The position numbers were made by a program, and so were the translations under genes. The notes beneath the pieces were generated by a model that was not told the DNA's origin, did no database searches, and saw nothing but the letters and a program-made list of their open reading frames with translations. This document shows, in pieces, positions 1-5,535 of a stretch of DNA of 7,678 nucleotides. Source of the stretch: Candidatus Gastranaerophilales bacterium (GTDB lineage Bacteria > Cyanobacteriota > Vampirovibrionia > Gastranaerophilales > Gastranaerophilaceae); contig CAJONH010000027.1 in NCBI GenBank assembly GCA_905235825.1, forward strand, positions 1 through 7,678. The letters run 5' to 3'. Numbering within the stretch: position 1 is the stretch's first letter; each line of letters starts with the position of its first letter.

Positions 1-208
1 CAAAACCTTGTCTGCGTGGACTAAAGTCCACCCTACTGCTGCTATTTTTAAAATCATACTTCAACGGAAGTTTCTCTCCCGTATTCAAATAAAACAGCTT
101 CGCTAAATATTTCGGGTATTTTTTTTCGTCTAAGTTTTTAAGGAAGTAATAATCCCATGGCGGTTCACCTATTTTGTCTTTTATAAAATAATTAAATATA
201 TTTTTCAT
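1..208 (-). CDS. Probable TupA-like ATP-grasp / polysaccharide biosynthesis protein, N-terminal fragment, running off the left edge
   Basis: The leftward frame opens at ATG 208-206, behind an AAAGG ribosome-binding site at 219-215 with a 6-base spacer, and stays open to base 1 (69 codons). The first 55 or so residues (start MKNIFNYFIKDK, later WDYYFLKNL, YPKYLAKLFYLNTGEKLPL, KYDFKN) read like the N-terminus of TupA-like ATP-grasp proteins found in capsule and exopolysaccharide clusters. Those enzymes ligate or modify cell-surface glycans in the cytoplasm. In that family, as I remember it, the KN is followed by a conserved PKTFNEK-type stretch. Here it is followed by SSSRVDFSPRQGF, encoded by a palindromic repeat. 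The gene may therefore be interrupted, or may carry an in-frame repeat insertion. The start and reading frame are seen directly; the family call rests on recognition of a short N-terminus. Confidence 0.6.
   Translation of the reverse strand, partial: MKNIFNYFIKDKIGEPPWDYYFLKNLDEKKYPKYLAKLFYLNTGEKLPLKYDFKNSSSRVDFSPRRQGF
16..31. repeat. Palindromic repeat inside the partial leftward gene
   Basis: GTGGACTAAAGTCCAC has two perfect 7-base arms around a central AA. It sits in a locally GC-rich context, CTGCGTGGAC...CCACCCTACTGC, unlike the AT-rich surroundings. GTGGACTTTAGTCCAC-type palindromes flanked by GTAGGG are, to my recollection, dispersed intergenic repeats in several bacterial genomes. 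Read in the frame of the leftward gene it encodes VDFSP. It is the only copy in the window, so dispersal cannot be shown here. Confidence 0.6.
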
Positions 209-248
209 TTCCAACCTTTGTATTTTATTTATATTTTAATCTAAAATT

Positions 249-313
249 ATGAATTATTTACTCATCTATATGAATTATTTACATGTTTTAATATTAAATA
301 ATGAATTATATAC
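249..313 (+). promoter_or_regulatory. Three phased direct repeats, candidate operators of the first XRE regulator
   Basis: ATGAATTATTTAC occurs exactly at 249-261 and 270-282, and as ATGAATTATATAC at 301-313. Start-to-start distances are 21 and 31 bases, close to two and three DNA helical turns, so the copies would face the same side of the helix. The third copy overlaps a possible -10 box, TATACT at 309-314; the matching -35 (TTTTAA, 286-291) is weak. The repeats lie between the leftward fragment and the rightward XRE gene, so one protein could control both. The repeats are seen; the operator role is inferred. Confidence 0.5.
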
Positions 314-361
314 TATTATTTTCTTTTAAAAATTGTCTTAATATTACAAAAAGGGGCAATT

Positions 362-685
362 ATGAACAGTAAAAAACTGTTGGGAAAAAGAATAAAAGAA
401 ATTCGCAAACAAAGAGGATTTACGCAAGAGGCTTTAGCTGAAACCGTTAATATTGATATTACAACTCTTTCCGGAATTGAAAGCGGAAGGCATTTTCCTT
501 CCCTTGTTACACTTGAAAAAATTGCACAAACTCTAAATGTTGCACTTATTACTCTTTTTAATTTTGATAATCATTTATCAATAGATGATATGAAAATAAT
601 AATATCAAACAATATAAATCTATTATCCGATGATGATATAAAGTTTGTTTATAAATTGATAAATAAAAAGTATTTAGAAAATTAA
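362..685 (+). CDS. Small XRE-family helix-turn-helix transcriptional regulator
   Basis: A 107-residue cytoplasmic DNA-binding protein. Residues 6-62 form a Cro/CI-type helix-turn-helix domain: LGKRIKEIRKQRGFTQEALA gives the first helices and the start of the turn, and DITTLSGIESGRHFPS supplies the recognition helix and the typical E-x-G-x-x-x-P-S end. Residues 63-107 are a short, acidic then basic helical tail (DDMKIIISNN, LSDDDIKFVYKLI) that may mediate dimer contacts. There is no sensor or peptidase domain. ATG 362 is preceded by AAGGGG at 351-356 with a 5-base spacer, which fixes the start. Three phased direct repeats lie just upstream, so autoregulation is plausible. The gene stands alone, with queA following 69 bases later behind its own promoter. 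No target is known; the family call is firm and the role is not. Confidence 0.9.
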   Translation: MNSKKLLGKRIKEIRKQRGFTQEALAETVNIDITTLSGIESGRHFPSLVTLEKIAQTLNVALITLFNFDNHLSIDDMKIIISNNINLLSDDDIKFVYKLINKKYLEN

Positions 686-697
686 AAATTAACATAC

Positions 698-726
698 TTG
701 CTAATAAACCGGCATACCACTATAAT
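698..726 (+). promoter_or_regulatory. Sigma-70-type promoter of queA
   Basis: A -35 box TTGCTA (698-703) and a perfect -10 box TATAAT (721-726) are separated by 17 bases, the optimal spacing. Transcription would start near 733, giving queA a leader of roughly 22 bases with AGGA at 742-745. No hairpin lies between the XRE stop and this promoter, so some read-through from the XRE gene remains possible. Confidence 0.7.
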
Positions 727-754
727 TATTAGTATCTGATTAGGATTAATTTTA

Positions 755-1792
755 ATGTTATTAAGTGATTTTGATTATGAATTACCCGAAAATTTAATAG
801 CTCAGGTACCTTCAGAAAAGCGTGATATGTCTAAAATGATGGTACTCGACAGATATGCTAAAACGATTGAACACCGCAGATTTTGTGATATAGTCGATTA
901 TTTAACGGAAAAAGACCTTCTTGTTTTGAATAATACAAAAGTAATTCCGGCAAGATTGTATGCCAAAAAAGATACGGGAGCTTTAATTGAAATTTTTCTT
1001 GTCAGAGAAGTAAAAAAAGATATTTGGCTTTCTTTAATCAAACCGTCTAAACGTGTTAAATCAGGCATGCTTCTTAAAATTGCAGAGGAACTCAGTGTTG
1101 AAATATTAGAAAAAGATGATGATAAATGGTTTGTAAAACTTCTATATACAGGAAATATTTTTGAAATTTTGGATAAAGTCGGACGTATCCCGCTTCCGCC
1201 ATATATCGAAAGAAAAATGACAAGCGACGAATATAAAAATCTTGATTTTGAAAGATATCAAACCGTATATGCAGAAAAAGAAGGTGCAGTGGCAGCACCT
1301 ACGGCCGGACTTCATTTTACAAAAGAAATTTTGGAAAAACTGGAGAAAAAAGGAACTCATCATTGTTTTGTTACTTTAAATGTAGGGCTTGGAACTTTTA
1401 AACCCGTGAAATGCGAAAATATTTTAGAACATAAAATGGATTCCGAAACTTTTGAAATAACTGCTGAAACTGCCGGTATTATAAATGAAGCAAAAGTTCA
1501 GGGGAAAAATATTGTTGCTGTTGGCACAACGTCGGTTAGAACACTTGAAACAGTCATGAATAAATATGGAAAAATTATTCCGATTAAAGATACCAGTGAA
1601 CTGTTTATATATCCGGGGTATGAATTTAAAATAGTAAATAAGCTCATAACAAATTTTCATCTGCCAAAGTCTACATTATTGATGCTTGTTAGTGCATTAG
1701 CAGGCAAAGATTATATATTTAATGCGTATAATGAAGCAATAAAGGAACAATACCGATTTTATTCTTACGGTGATTGTATGTTAATAAGGTAG
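755..1792 (+). CDS. queA: S-adenosylmethionine:tRNA ribosyltransferase-isomerase
   Basis: QueA (345 residues, normal full length) transfers and isomerises the ribosyl group of S-adenosylmethionine onto 7-aminomethyl-7-deazaguanine at the wobble position of GUN-anticodon tRNAs. The product is epoxyqueuosine, in the penultimate step of queuosine synthesis in the cytoplasm. Family signatures are all present: the N-terminal FDYELPENLIAQ and RDMSKMMVLDR, PTAGLHFT at 182-189, VGTTSVRTLE at 256-265 and TNFHLPKSTLLMLVSAL from 299. ATG 755 follows AGGA (742-745) with a 9-base spacer and its own promoter. The stop codon at 1790-1792 lies directly against the ribosome-binding site of the next gene, so the two are co-transcribed. 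No other queuosine gene is visible in the window. There is no sign of damage. Confidence 0.97.
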   Translation: MLLSDFDYELPENLIAQVPSEKRDMSKMMVLDRYAKTIEHRRFCDIVDYLTEKDLLVLNNTKVIPARLYAKKDTGALIEIFLVREVKKDIWLSLIKPSKRVKSGMLLKIAEELSVEILEKDDDKWFVKLLYTGNIFEILDKVGRIPLPPYIERKMTSDEYKNLDFERYQTVYAEKEGAVAAPTAGLHFTKEILEKLEKKGTHHCFVTLNVGLGTFKPVKCENILEHKMDSETFEITAETAGIINEAKVQGKNIVAVGTTSVRTLETVMNKYGKIIPIKDTSELFIYPGYEFKIVNKLITNFHLPKSTLLMLVSALAGKDYIFNAYNEAIKEQYRFYSYGDCMLIR

Positions 1793-1800
1793 AAATAATG
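1786..1800 (+). promoter_or_regulatory. Ribosome-binding site that sets the start of the membrane glycosyltransferase
   Basis: AAGG at 1786-1789 sits 8 bases before ATG 1798 and abuts the queA TAG stop (1790-1792). This favours ATG 1798 over the in-frame TTG at 1774, which lies inside queA and would add eight polar residues before the hydrophobic N-terminus. Ribosomes ending queA could re-initiate here. Confidence 0.75.
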
Positions 1801-3855
1801 TTTATTGCATCTGTTTTAACCGTATTACTATCTTCATACCTTTTGTTATCAGCTTTTTTTACGAAAACAGAGAAATCCGTAAATGATTTGCCCGATAATT
1901 GCATTTCCTCAAAAGGAAGAACGGGGCTGATATATTTTCTTTTAATTGCATTTTCTCAAATTATATTGTCGTTTGAAATATTATCCCTGTTTAAATCCAT
2001 ATCAAAAAACGGATTTTTTATTGCAAATATAGTATTTTTTATTATAGCCTTAGTTGTTTTTTTGGTTACAAGCGGAAAATTATATAAACACGAAATTGAT
2101 TTCAGAAAAGTGCTTTATGCATTGGAACATGATAAATCGCTTATTTTTATAGGAGTATGTTTTATCTTTTTCTGTATATTTCAGCTAATGCGGATATTTT
2201 TATTTCCGGTAAATTTTGGAGATGCTCTTGCTTATTATCTGCCCAGATGTACCGAGTGGATTCAGAACGGCAGTATTTCGCATTTTATAACACCCGATTC
2301 AAGAGAGCTTATAATGCCCGTAAATATGGAGTTTTTATACACATGGTTTTTATTGTTCCGTAAAAGTGAGATAGGAATCGGAATTTTTTCATTTATCGGT
2401 TATATAGGCGGAATTTATGTTATCTATAATTTACTAAGAGAATTGAATTTTTCAATAAAAAGATGTCTGTGGACTGTATTTGTTTTTTCATCATTTGCTC
2501 TTGTAATGATAGAAATGATAAAACCGTGTGCCGATTTATTTATAGGTTCATTAATTCTTGCAAGTATTTATTTGTTTATAAAAGCATTAAAAAATAATGA
2601 TAAAAAGGCATTGTTTTTTTCGGCATTATCTTATGCACTTGCAGCAGGAACTAAAACAACGGCTGTTATTGCAATTCCTTCCGTTTTTATAATTTTTTGC
2701 ATAATCTCTTATTTATATCAAAAATCTGATTTTTACAAAACTCTATATAAATTTTGCGGATTATTCCTTCTTAATTTTCTTATTTTTTCCGCCTATAACT
2801 ATATTTTAAATATGATACAGTTTTCAAATCCGATTTCAAATCCCGAACAATTGGCTTTAAATGAATTTACAGACGGAATAAAAGGGTATACGGCTAATAT
2901 TGTAAAATATACATTCGCAATATTTGATACATCGGGACTGCCTAAATTTATACAAATAAACCCTCTAATAGAATACTGGCAGAGTCTTCTGCTTTCATTT
3001 TTCGGAACAAATATAAAAGCCGGAACCTCAAATTATTTTGCGGGAAACTTTGAACTCGGAAATAAAATGTCAATAATGCATTCAGCACTGGGAGTTACAG
3101 GCTTGTTAATTTTTCTGCCTTCTTTAATATATTCCGTTAAAAGAGTCATTAGAAGTAAATCAAAAGAATCAATTATAATGGCAAGTCTTGCTCTTTCTCT
3201 TATTTTTAATATTTTATTGTTTTCCCGCACAATGGTTTTTACAAGCTATAATATGCGTTATATACTTACTTTTGCAGTAATTGCTTCACCTGTTACGGCA
3301 TATTCATATCCCTTAAATAAACATAAGTTGTGCAAGTTGTTTTTATGTATGCTTCTTTTTATGTATCTTGTCGGATTTTCTCATCAAAAGCCTGCTGCCT
3401 ATATGCTTAAATGTATAAATCAGCACAAAATTATAAATAATACAGTCACAAATGATGAAGAAAATGTTATATACGGATATTTTGCAAATAAGGGAATAAA
3501 ACATATTGCCGTTATTGCAAATCAATCAACAGCACCGATATTTTTTATTGAAAAATTAAAACTTTACGGTTATAAAATCGATAAATTACTTTTAGAAAAT
3601 ATAGAAACCTATGATTTGAAAAAATATGATTATATCATTACTAATAAAATAAGCGTGATATCAACAAATATTGTAAATTATAATGAGCGGATAAAAAATG
3701 AAATGAAATATATTTCAAAGTGTGTATATCACAAATCAAGAAAAGGAAAATTAACAATGGTTGAATGTGAAATACCTTTTGAATATTTCCAAGAACAAGG
3801 CTTTAGAATTGATGAAGCATATAACGGCAAAAAGTATACAATTTTATATAAATAA
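1798..3855 (+). CDS. GT-C fold (GT39/PMT-like) polytopic membrane glycosyltransferase
   Basis: A 685-residue inner-membrane protein with a hydrophobic N-terminal segment (MFIASVLTVLLSSYLLLSAFF), many further predicted membrane helices to about residue 530, and a mostly soluble C-terminal part of about 155 residues. Residues around 140-165 (GDALAYYLPR, TEWIQNGSISHF) match the first extracytoplasmic loop of GT39-like enzymes, where an Asp (D142 here) acts in catalysis. ALAAGTKTTAV near 281-291 is a second stretch I associate with this group. Such enzymes use polyprenyl-phosphate-linked sugars to glycosylate lipids, glycans or proteins on the outer face of the membrane. The acceptor here is unknown. 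The gene is tightly coupled to queA, probably for expression only, since no functional link is evident. A different GT-C subfamily is possible. Confidence 0.75.
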   Translation: MFIASVLTVLLSSYLLLSAFFTKTEKSVNDLPDNCISSKGRTGLIYFLLIAFSQIILSFEILSLFKSISKNGFFIANIVFFIIALVVFLVTSGKLYKHEIDFRKVLYALEHDKSLIFIGVCFIFFCIFQLMRIFLFPVNFGDALAYYLPRCTEWIQNGSISHFITPDSRELIMPVNMEFLYTWFLLFRKSEIGIGIFSFIGYIGGIYVIYNLLRELNFSIKRCLWTVFVFSSFALVMIEMIKPCADLFIGSLILASIYLFIKALKNNDKKALFFSALSYALAAGTKTTAVIAIPSVFIIFCIISYLYQKSDFYKTLYKFCGLFLLNFLIFSAYNYILNMIQFSNPISNPEQLALNEFTDGIKGYTANIVKYTFAIFDTSGLPKFIQINPLIEYWQSLLLSFFGTNIKAGTSNYFAGNFELGNKMSIMHSALGVTGLLIFLPSLIYSVKRVIRSKSKESIIMASLALSLIFNILLFSRTMVFTSYNMRYILTFAVIASPVTAYSYPLNKHKLCKLFLCMLLFMYLVGFSHQKPAAYMLKCINQHKIINNTVTNDEENVIYGYFANKGIKHIAVIANQSTAPIFFIEKLKLYGYKIDKLLLENIETYDLKKYDYIITNKISVISTNIVNYNERIKNEMKYISKCVYHKSRKGKLTMVECEIPFEYFQEQGFRIDEAYNGKKYTILYK

Positions 3856-3865
3856 TTCACGCTTA

Positions 3866-3896
3866 TAAAAAAATGCCGGAACAATATTTTCCGGCA
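3866..3896 (-). terminator. Intrinsic terminator with its U-tract on the leftward strand
   Basis: TGCCGGAA (3874-3881) and TTCCGGCA (3889-3896) form a perfect 8-bp GC-rich stem around a 7-base loop. The run of seven A at 3867-3873 becomes a U-tract directly after the stem in leftward transcripts. On the rightward strand only AAACGTAAAT follows, so termination of the glycosyltransferase transcript would be less efficient. The nearest leftward gene ends at 4435, which makes the orientation unexpected. Confidence 0.65.
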
Positions 3897-3907
3897 AACG
3901 TAAATAT

Positions 3908-3927
3908 AGTTTTTGGCTATAAAAACT
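3908..3927. repeat. Weak AT-rich hairpin after the glycosyltransferase
   Basis: AGTTTTT (3908-3914) pairs with AAAAACT (3921-3927) over the loop GGCTAT, and TTT follows. It could help the preceding stem end rightward transcription, but its only G-C pair is near one end and such hairpins are common by chance in AT-rich DNA. Confidence 0.3.
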
Positions 3928-3977
3928 TTTCTAATCTATAAAATTTTACGTAGCATATAATCAATTTAAAAAATGTT

Positions 3978-4047
3978 TAATCATATATGATTATAGTCTT
4001 AGTAAAGTTGATTGTCAAATATAATCAGGTTAGTTATTTATTAATCA
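3978..4047 (+). promoter_or_regulatory. Palindrome and TAATCA half-sites upstream of the second XRE gene
   Basis: TAATCATATATGATTA (3978-3993) is a perfect 16-base palindrome. Its half-site TAATCA recurs at 4022-4027 and 4042-4047, 20 bases apart. The 4022 copy overlaps a TATAAT (4020-4025) that could be a -10 box, although I see no convincing -35 for it. A palindrome plus half-sites in front of an XRE gene fits an autoregulated operator. The symmetry is seen; the binding protein is inferred. Confidence 0.4.
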
Positions 4048-4058
4048 CATACGACATT

Positions 4059-4087
4059 AAATAATAGTTATAAATGTAATATTATTT
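4059..4087 (+). promoter_or_regulatory. Inverted repeat just before the second XRE gene, containing an 11-base motif shared with the radical SAM promoter
   Basis: AAATAATA (4059-4066) is mirrored by TATTATTT (4080-4087), and the pairing extends inward through TTA/TAA with one bulged base. The right arm lies in TGTAATATTAT (4075-4085), an exact copy of both arms of the inverted repeat at 5444-5475. It ends 18 bases before ATG 4104, where a bound protein or a leader hairpin would affect expression. Spacing between arms differs from the radical SAM copy, so identical binding is not assured. Confidence 0.4.
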
Positions 4088-4103
4088 TAGTGAGTAATAA
4101 TAT

Positions 4104-4430
4104 ATGATTAATAAAGAACTTATAGGAAAAATAATCCAAAAATCGAGGCAGAATAAAAAATTAACGCAAGAACAACTTGCGGAAGTAGTCGGGCTTTCTC
4201 CCAATTATTTAAGCAAAGTAGAGCGGGGGCTTTGCATGCCTTCTGCTGATGTGTTCCTCAAAATTATCGAATGTCTTGATATCCCGTTAAAAGATTTTCA
4301 AATATACACGGAACTTGATGAGGAAAGAAAACAAATTGAACATTTAATTTCTACAACAGACAGGGACAATTTGCGTATAATTATTCCTGTAGTAAGAGAA
4401 ATTATTCAGGCAACCAAAATTAAAAATTAA
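4104..4430 (+). CDS. Small XRE-family helix-turn-helix transcriptional regulator (second copy)
   Basis: A 108-residue regulator with a Cro/CI-type helix-turn-helix in residues 7-62: LIGKIIQKSRQNKKLTQEQL, then the recognition helix and its end in LSPNYLSKVERGLCMPS, then ADVFLKIIECLDIPLKDF. Residues 70-108 form a charged helical tail (DEERKQIEHLI, DRDNLRIIIPVVREII). It is related in layout, not closely in sequence, to the regulator at 362. The ribosome-binding site is poor (AGTGAG, 4089-4094, 9-base spacer), so low expression is likely. The stop is only 4 bases from the stop of the leftward radical SAM gene, with no terminator between, so the two transcripts must overlap at their ends. The shared 11-base motif makes control of that radical SAM gene a reasonable hypothesis. 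Confidence 0.9.
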   Translation: MINKELIGKIIQKSRQNKKLTQEQLAEVVGLSPNYLSKVERGLCMPSADVFLKIIECLDIPLKDFQIYTELDEERKQIEHLISTTDRDNLRIIIPVVREIIQATKIKN

Positions 4431-4434
4431 AAAA

Positions 4435-5445
4435 CTATTGACTGTTTTGTAATTGTTTATTCTTTTTCATATATTGTTTTGCATATTCAACCGTTGTGCA
4501 GTTTATATTATTCTCTCTGCAAAAATGCTCCGCCTGTTCTATTAATTCGTAATAATGAGCGGGAATTTTGAATTTTGTATTTTTATCAAGCATTATATCT
4601 CTGTAATCGATATCAAAGCATATACTTTTTATAAATTTTAATTCTTTTACAATATTAAGAAAACTTTCTACTTCCGTTTTATTATCATTTGTATCTTTAA
4701 TAATGATATATTTTAAAGTAATCATAGCATTTGTTTTTAATAAATACTCTTTAATATTATTTACAACCTTTTCAAATGCATTAACCCGCTTTATTTTTTC
4801 AAATGTTTCAGGGGTTCCGCTGTCAAGTGAAATATTAATATGTAAATTAATATTATTATGCTTTGTAATTTCTTCAATAACGTGAAGATATTTTATTCCG
4901 TTTGTTAAGATTGAAAATTTAGTACAACCGTTCAATAAAAATTCTCTGAGCAATGCTTCAAATTCTTTTAAAACAGAAACATTTCCGCCTTGAAATTCTA
5001 CTTTAAGATTATTTTTATCTATTGCCTTCTTTTTATAAAGTTCTTTTATTATCGGTAATAATTCATAATTTTGCCCCGCATCTTTTCCCCAAATAATTTT
5101 TTGAGCACAATAAATGCAATTGCAATCACATTGTTTAAAGTGATTTACTATAATTTCGTTAACAAGGAAAGGTTTTGATTTTGAAAAGAGAAATTCAAAT
5201 AAGTTTTTATATGTTTTTTCTTTATAATCAATACAGCCAAAGCATTCTTTCGGAATTTCTCCGAATTTAAGCATTTTAATATATTTATTTTCAGCATTGG
5301 TAATTTTTTTTATATTAAGTAAATTTCCTGCAATATATTCAATTCCTGTTCCTTCAGCAGCAGAACAGCAAAAACCGACTTTATCAGGCAGAAAATTTAA
5401 AGTTCTGCCAAGTTTTTCACAAATGTATGATTTTTGATTTCTCAT
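4435..5445 (-). CDS. Radical SAM protein with an N-terminal cysteine cluster
   Basis: A 336-residue enzyme from ATG 5445-5443, preceded by AGAGG about 10 bases upstream. An in-frame ATG at 5511 is rejected because its 22 extra residues are encoded across a terminator stem and the promoter. The radical SAM 4Fe-4S motif CxxxCxxC is C106, C110, C113 (CDCNCIYC). Core strands follow: VEFQGGNVSVL (149-159), SILTNG (178-183) and INISLDSGTPETFEKIKR (203-220). The enzyme should cleave SAM to a 5'-deoxyadenosyl radical in the cytoplasm. Before the core lie C9, C26, C27, C68 and C71, a SPASM-like set that could hold an auxiliary Fe-S cluster, unusually at the N-terminus. The usual GGE motif reads GGN (153-155). 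The substrate is unknown; N-terminal cysteine sets of this kind occur, as I recall, in radical SAM proteins of surface-polysaccharide loci. Confidence 0.85.
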   Translation of the reverse strand: MRNQKSYICEKLGRTLNFLPDKVGFCCSAAEGTGIEYIAGNLLNIKKITNAENKYIKMLKFGEIPKECFGCIDYKEKTYKNLFEFLFSKSKPFLVNEIIVNHFKQCDCNCIYCAQKIIWGKDAGQNYELLPIIKELYKKKAIDKNNLKVEFQGGNVSVLKEFEALLREFLLNGCTKFSILTNGIKYLHVIEEITKHNNINLHINISLDSGTPETFEKIKRVNAFEKVVNNIKEYLLKTNAMITLKYIIIKDTNDNKTEVESFLNIVKELKFIKSICFDIDYRDIMLDKNTKFKIPAHYYELIEQAEHFCRENNINCTTVEYAKQYMKKNKQLQNSQ

Positions 5446-5476
5446 AATATTACAGCCTCTAGCTTGTAATATTATA
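5444..5476 (-). promoter_or_regulatory. Inverted-repeat operator and -10 box of the radical SAM gene
   Basis: ATAATATTACA (5444-5454) and TGTAATATTAT (5465-5475) are perfect 11-base arms. The repeat extends inward by two GC pairs with one unpaired base, around a CTCTA centre. On the leftward strand a TATAAT (5476-5471) overlaps the outer arm, so transcription would start near 5464, inside the repeat. The possible -35 falls in the T-run of the adjacent terminator and is poor. A dimer bound here would cover the -10, the start point, the AGAGG ribosome-binding site and the AT of the start codon. If transcription began further upstream, the same repeat would instead be an RNA hairpin with the ribosome-binding site in its loop. 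Confidence 0.55.
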
Positions 5477-5494
5477 TATGAAAAAATAAATATA

Positions 5495-5522
5495 AAAAAG
5501 CCGATTAACAAATCGGCTTTTT
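5495..5522 (-). terminator. Strong intrinsic terminator, usable on both strands
   Basis: AAAAAGCCGATT (5495-5506) pairs perfectly with AATCGGCTTTTT (5511-5522) over an AACA loop: a 12-bp stem with a GCCG core and T-runs on both sides. It lies 13 bases past the stop of the 371-residue leftward gene, which it should terminate, and insulates the radical SAM gene that follows. Confidence 0.9.
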
Positions 5523-5535
5523 ATGTTATATTTTA

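Noticed and set aside
249..313. The three repeats as a CRISPR array
   Set aside because: Units are 13 bases with unequal 8- and 18-base gaps and no cas gene nearby; operator spacing explains them better.
1092..1660. Leftward open frames within queA
   Set aside because: They are antisense to conserved queA codons, have Phe/Ile/Lys-rich noise composition and lack ribosome-binding sites.
1774..1797. TTG start adding eight residues to the membrane glycosyltransferase
   Set aside because: It lies inside queA without a fitting ribosome-binding site; ATG 1798 has AAGG 8 bases upstream and starts directly with a hydrophobic helix.
3873..3941. 22-codon frame after the glycosyltransferase
   Set aside because: No ribosome-binding site, and it is encoded by the terminator hairpin and an AT-rich spacer.
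4703..4885. Rightward open frame antisense to the radical SAM core
   Set aside because: It overlaps conserved radical SAM codons and has no ribosome-binding site.
5446..5511. Upstream ATG for the radical SAM gene giving an apparent hydrophobic N-terminus
   Set aside because: The extra 22 codons overlap the terminator stem and the likely -10 box; the hydrophobicity comes from A/T runs. ATG 5445 has a ribosome-binding site.
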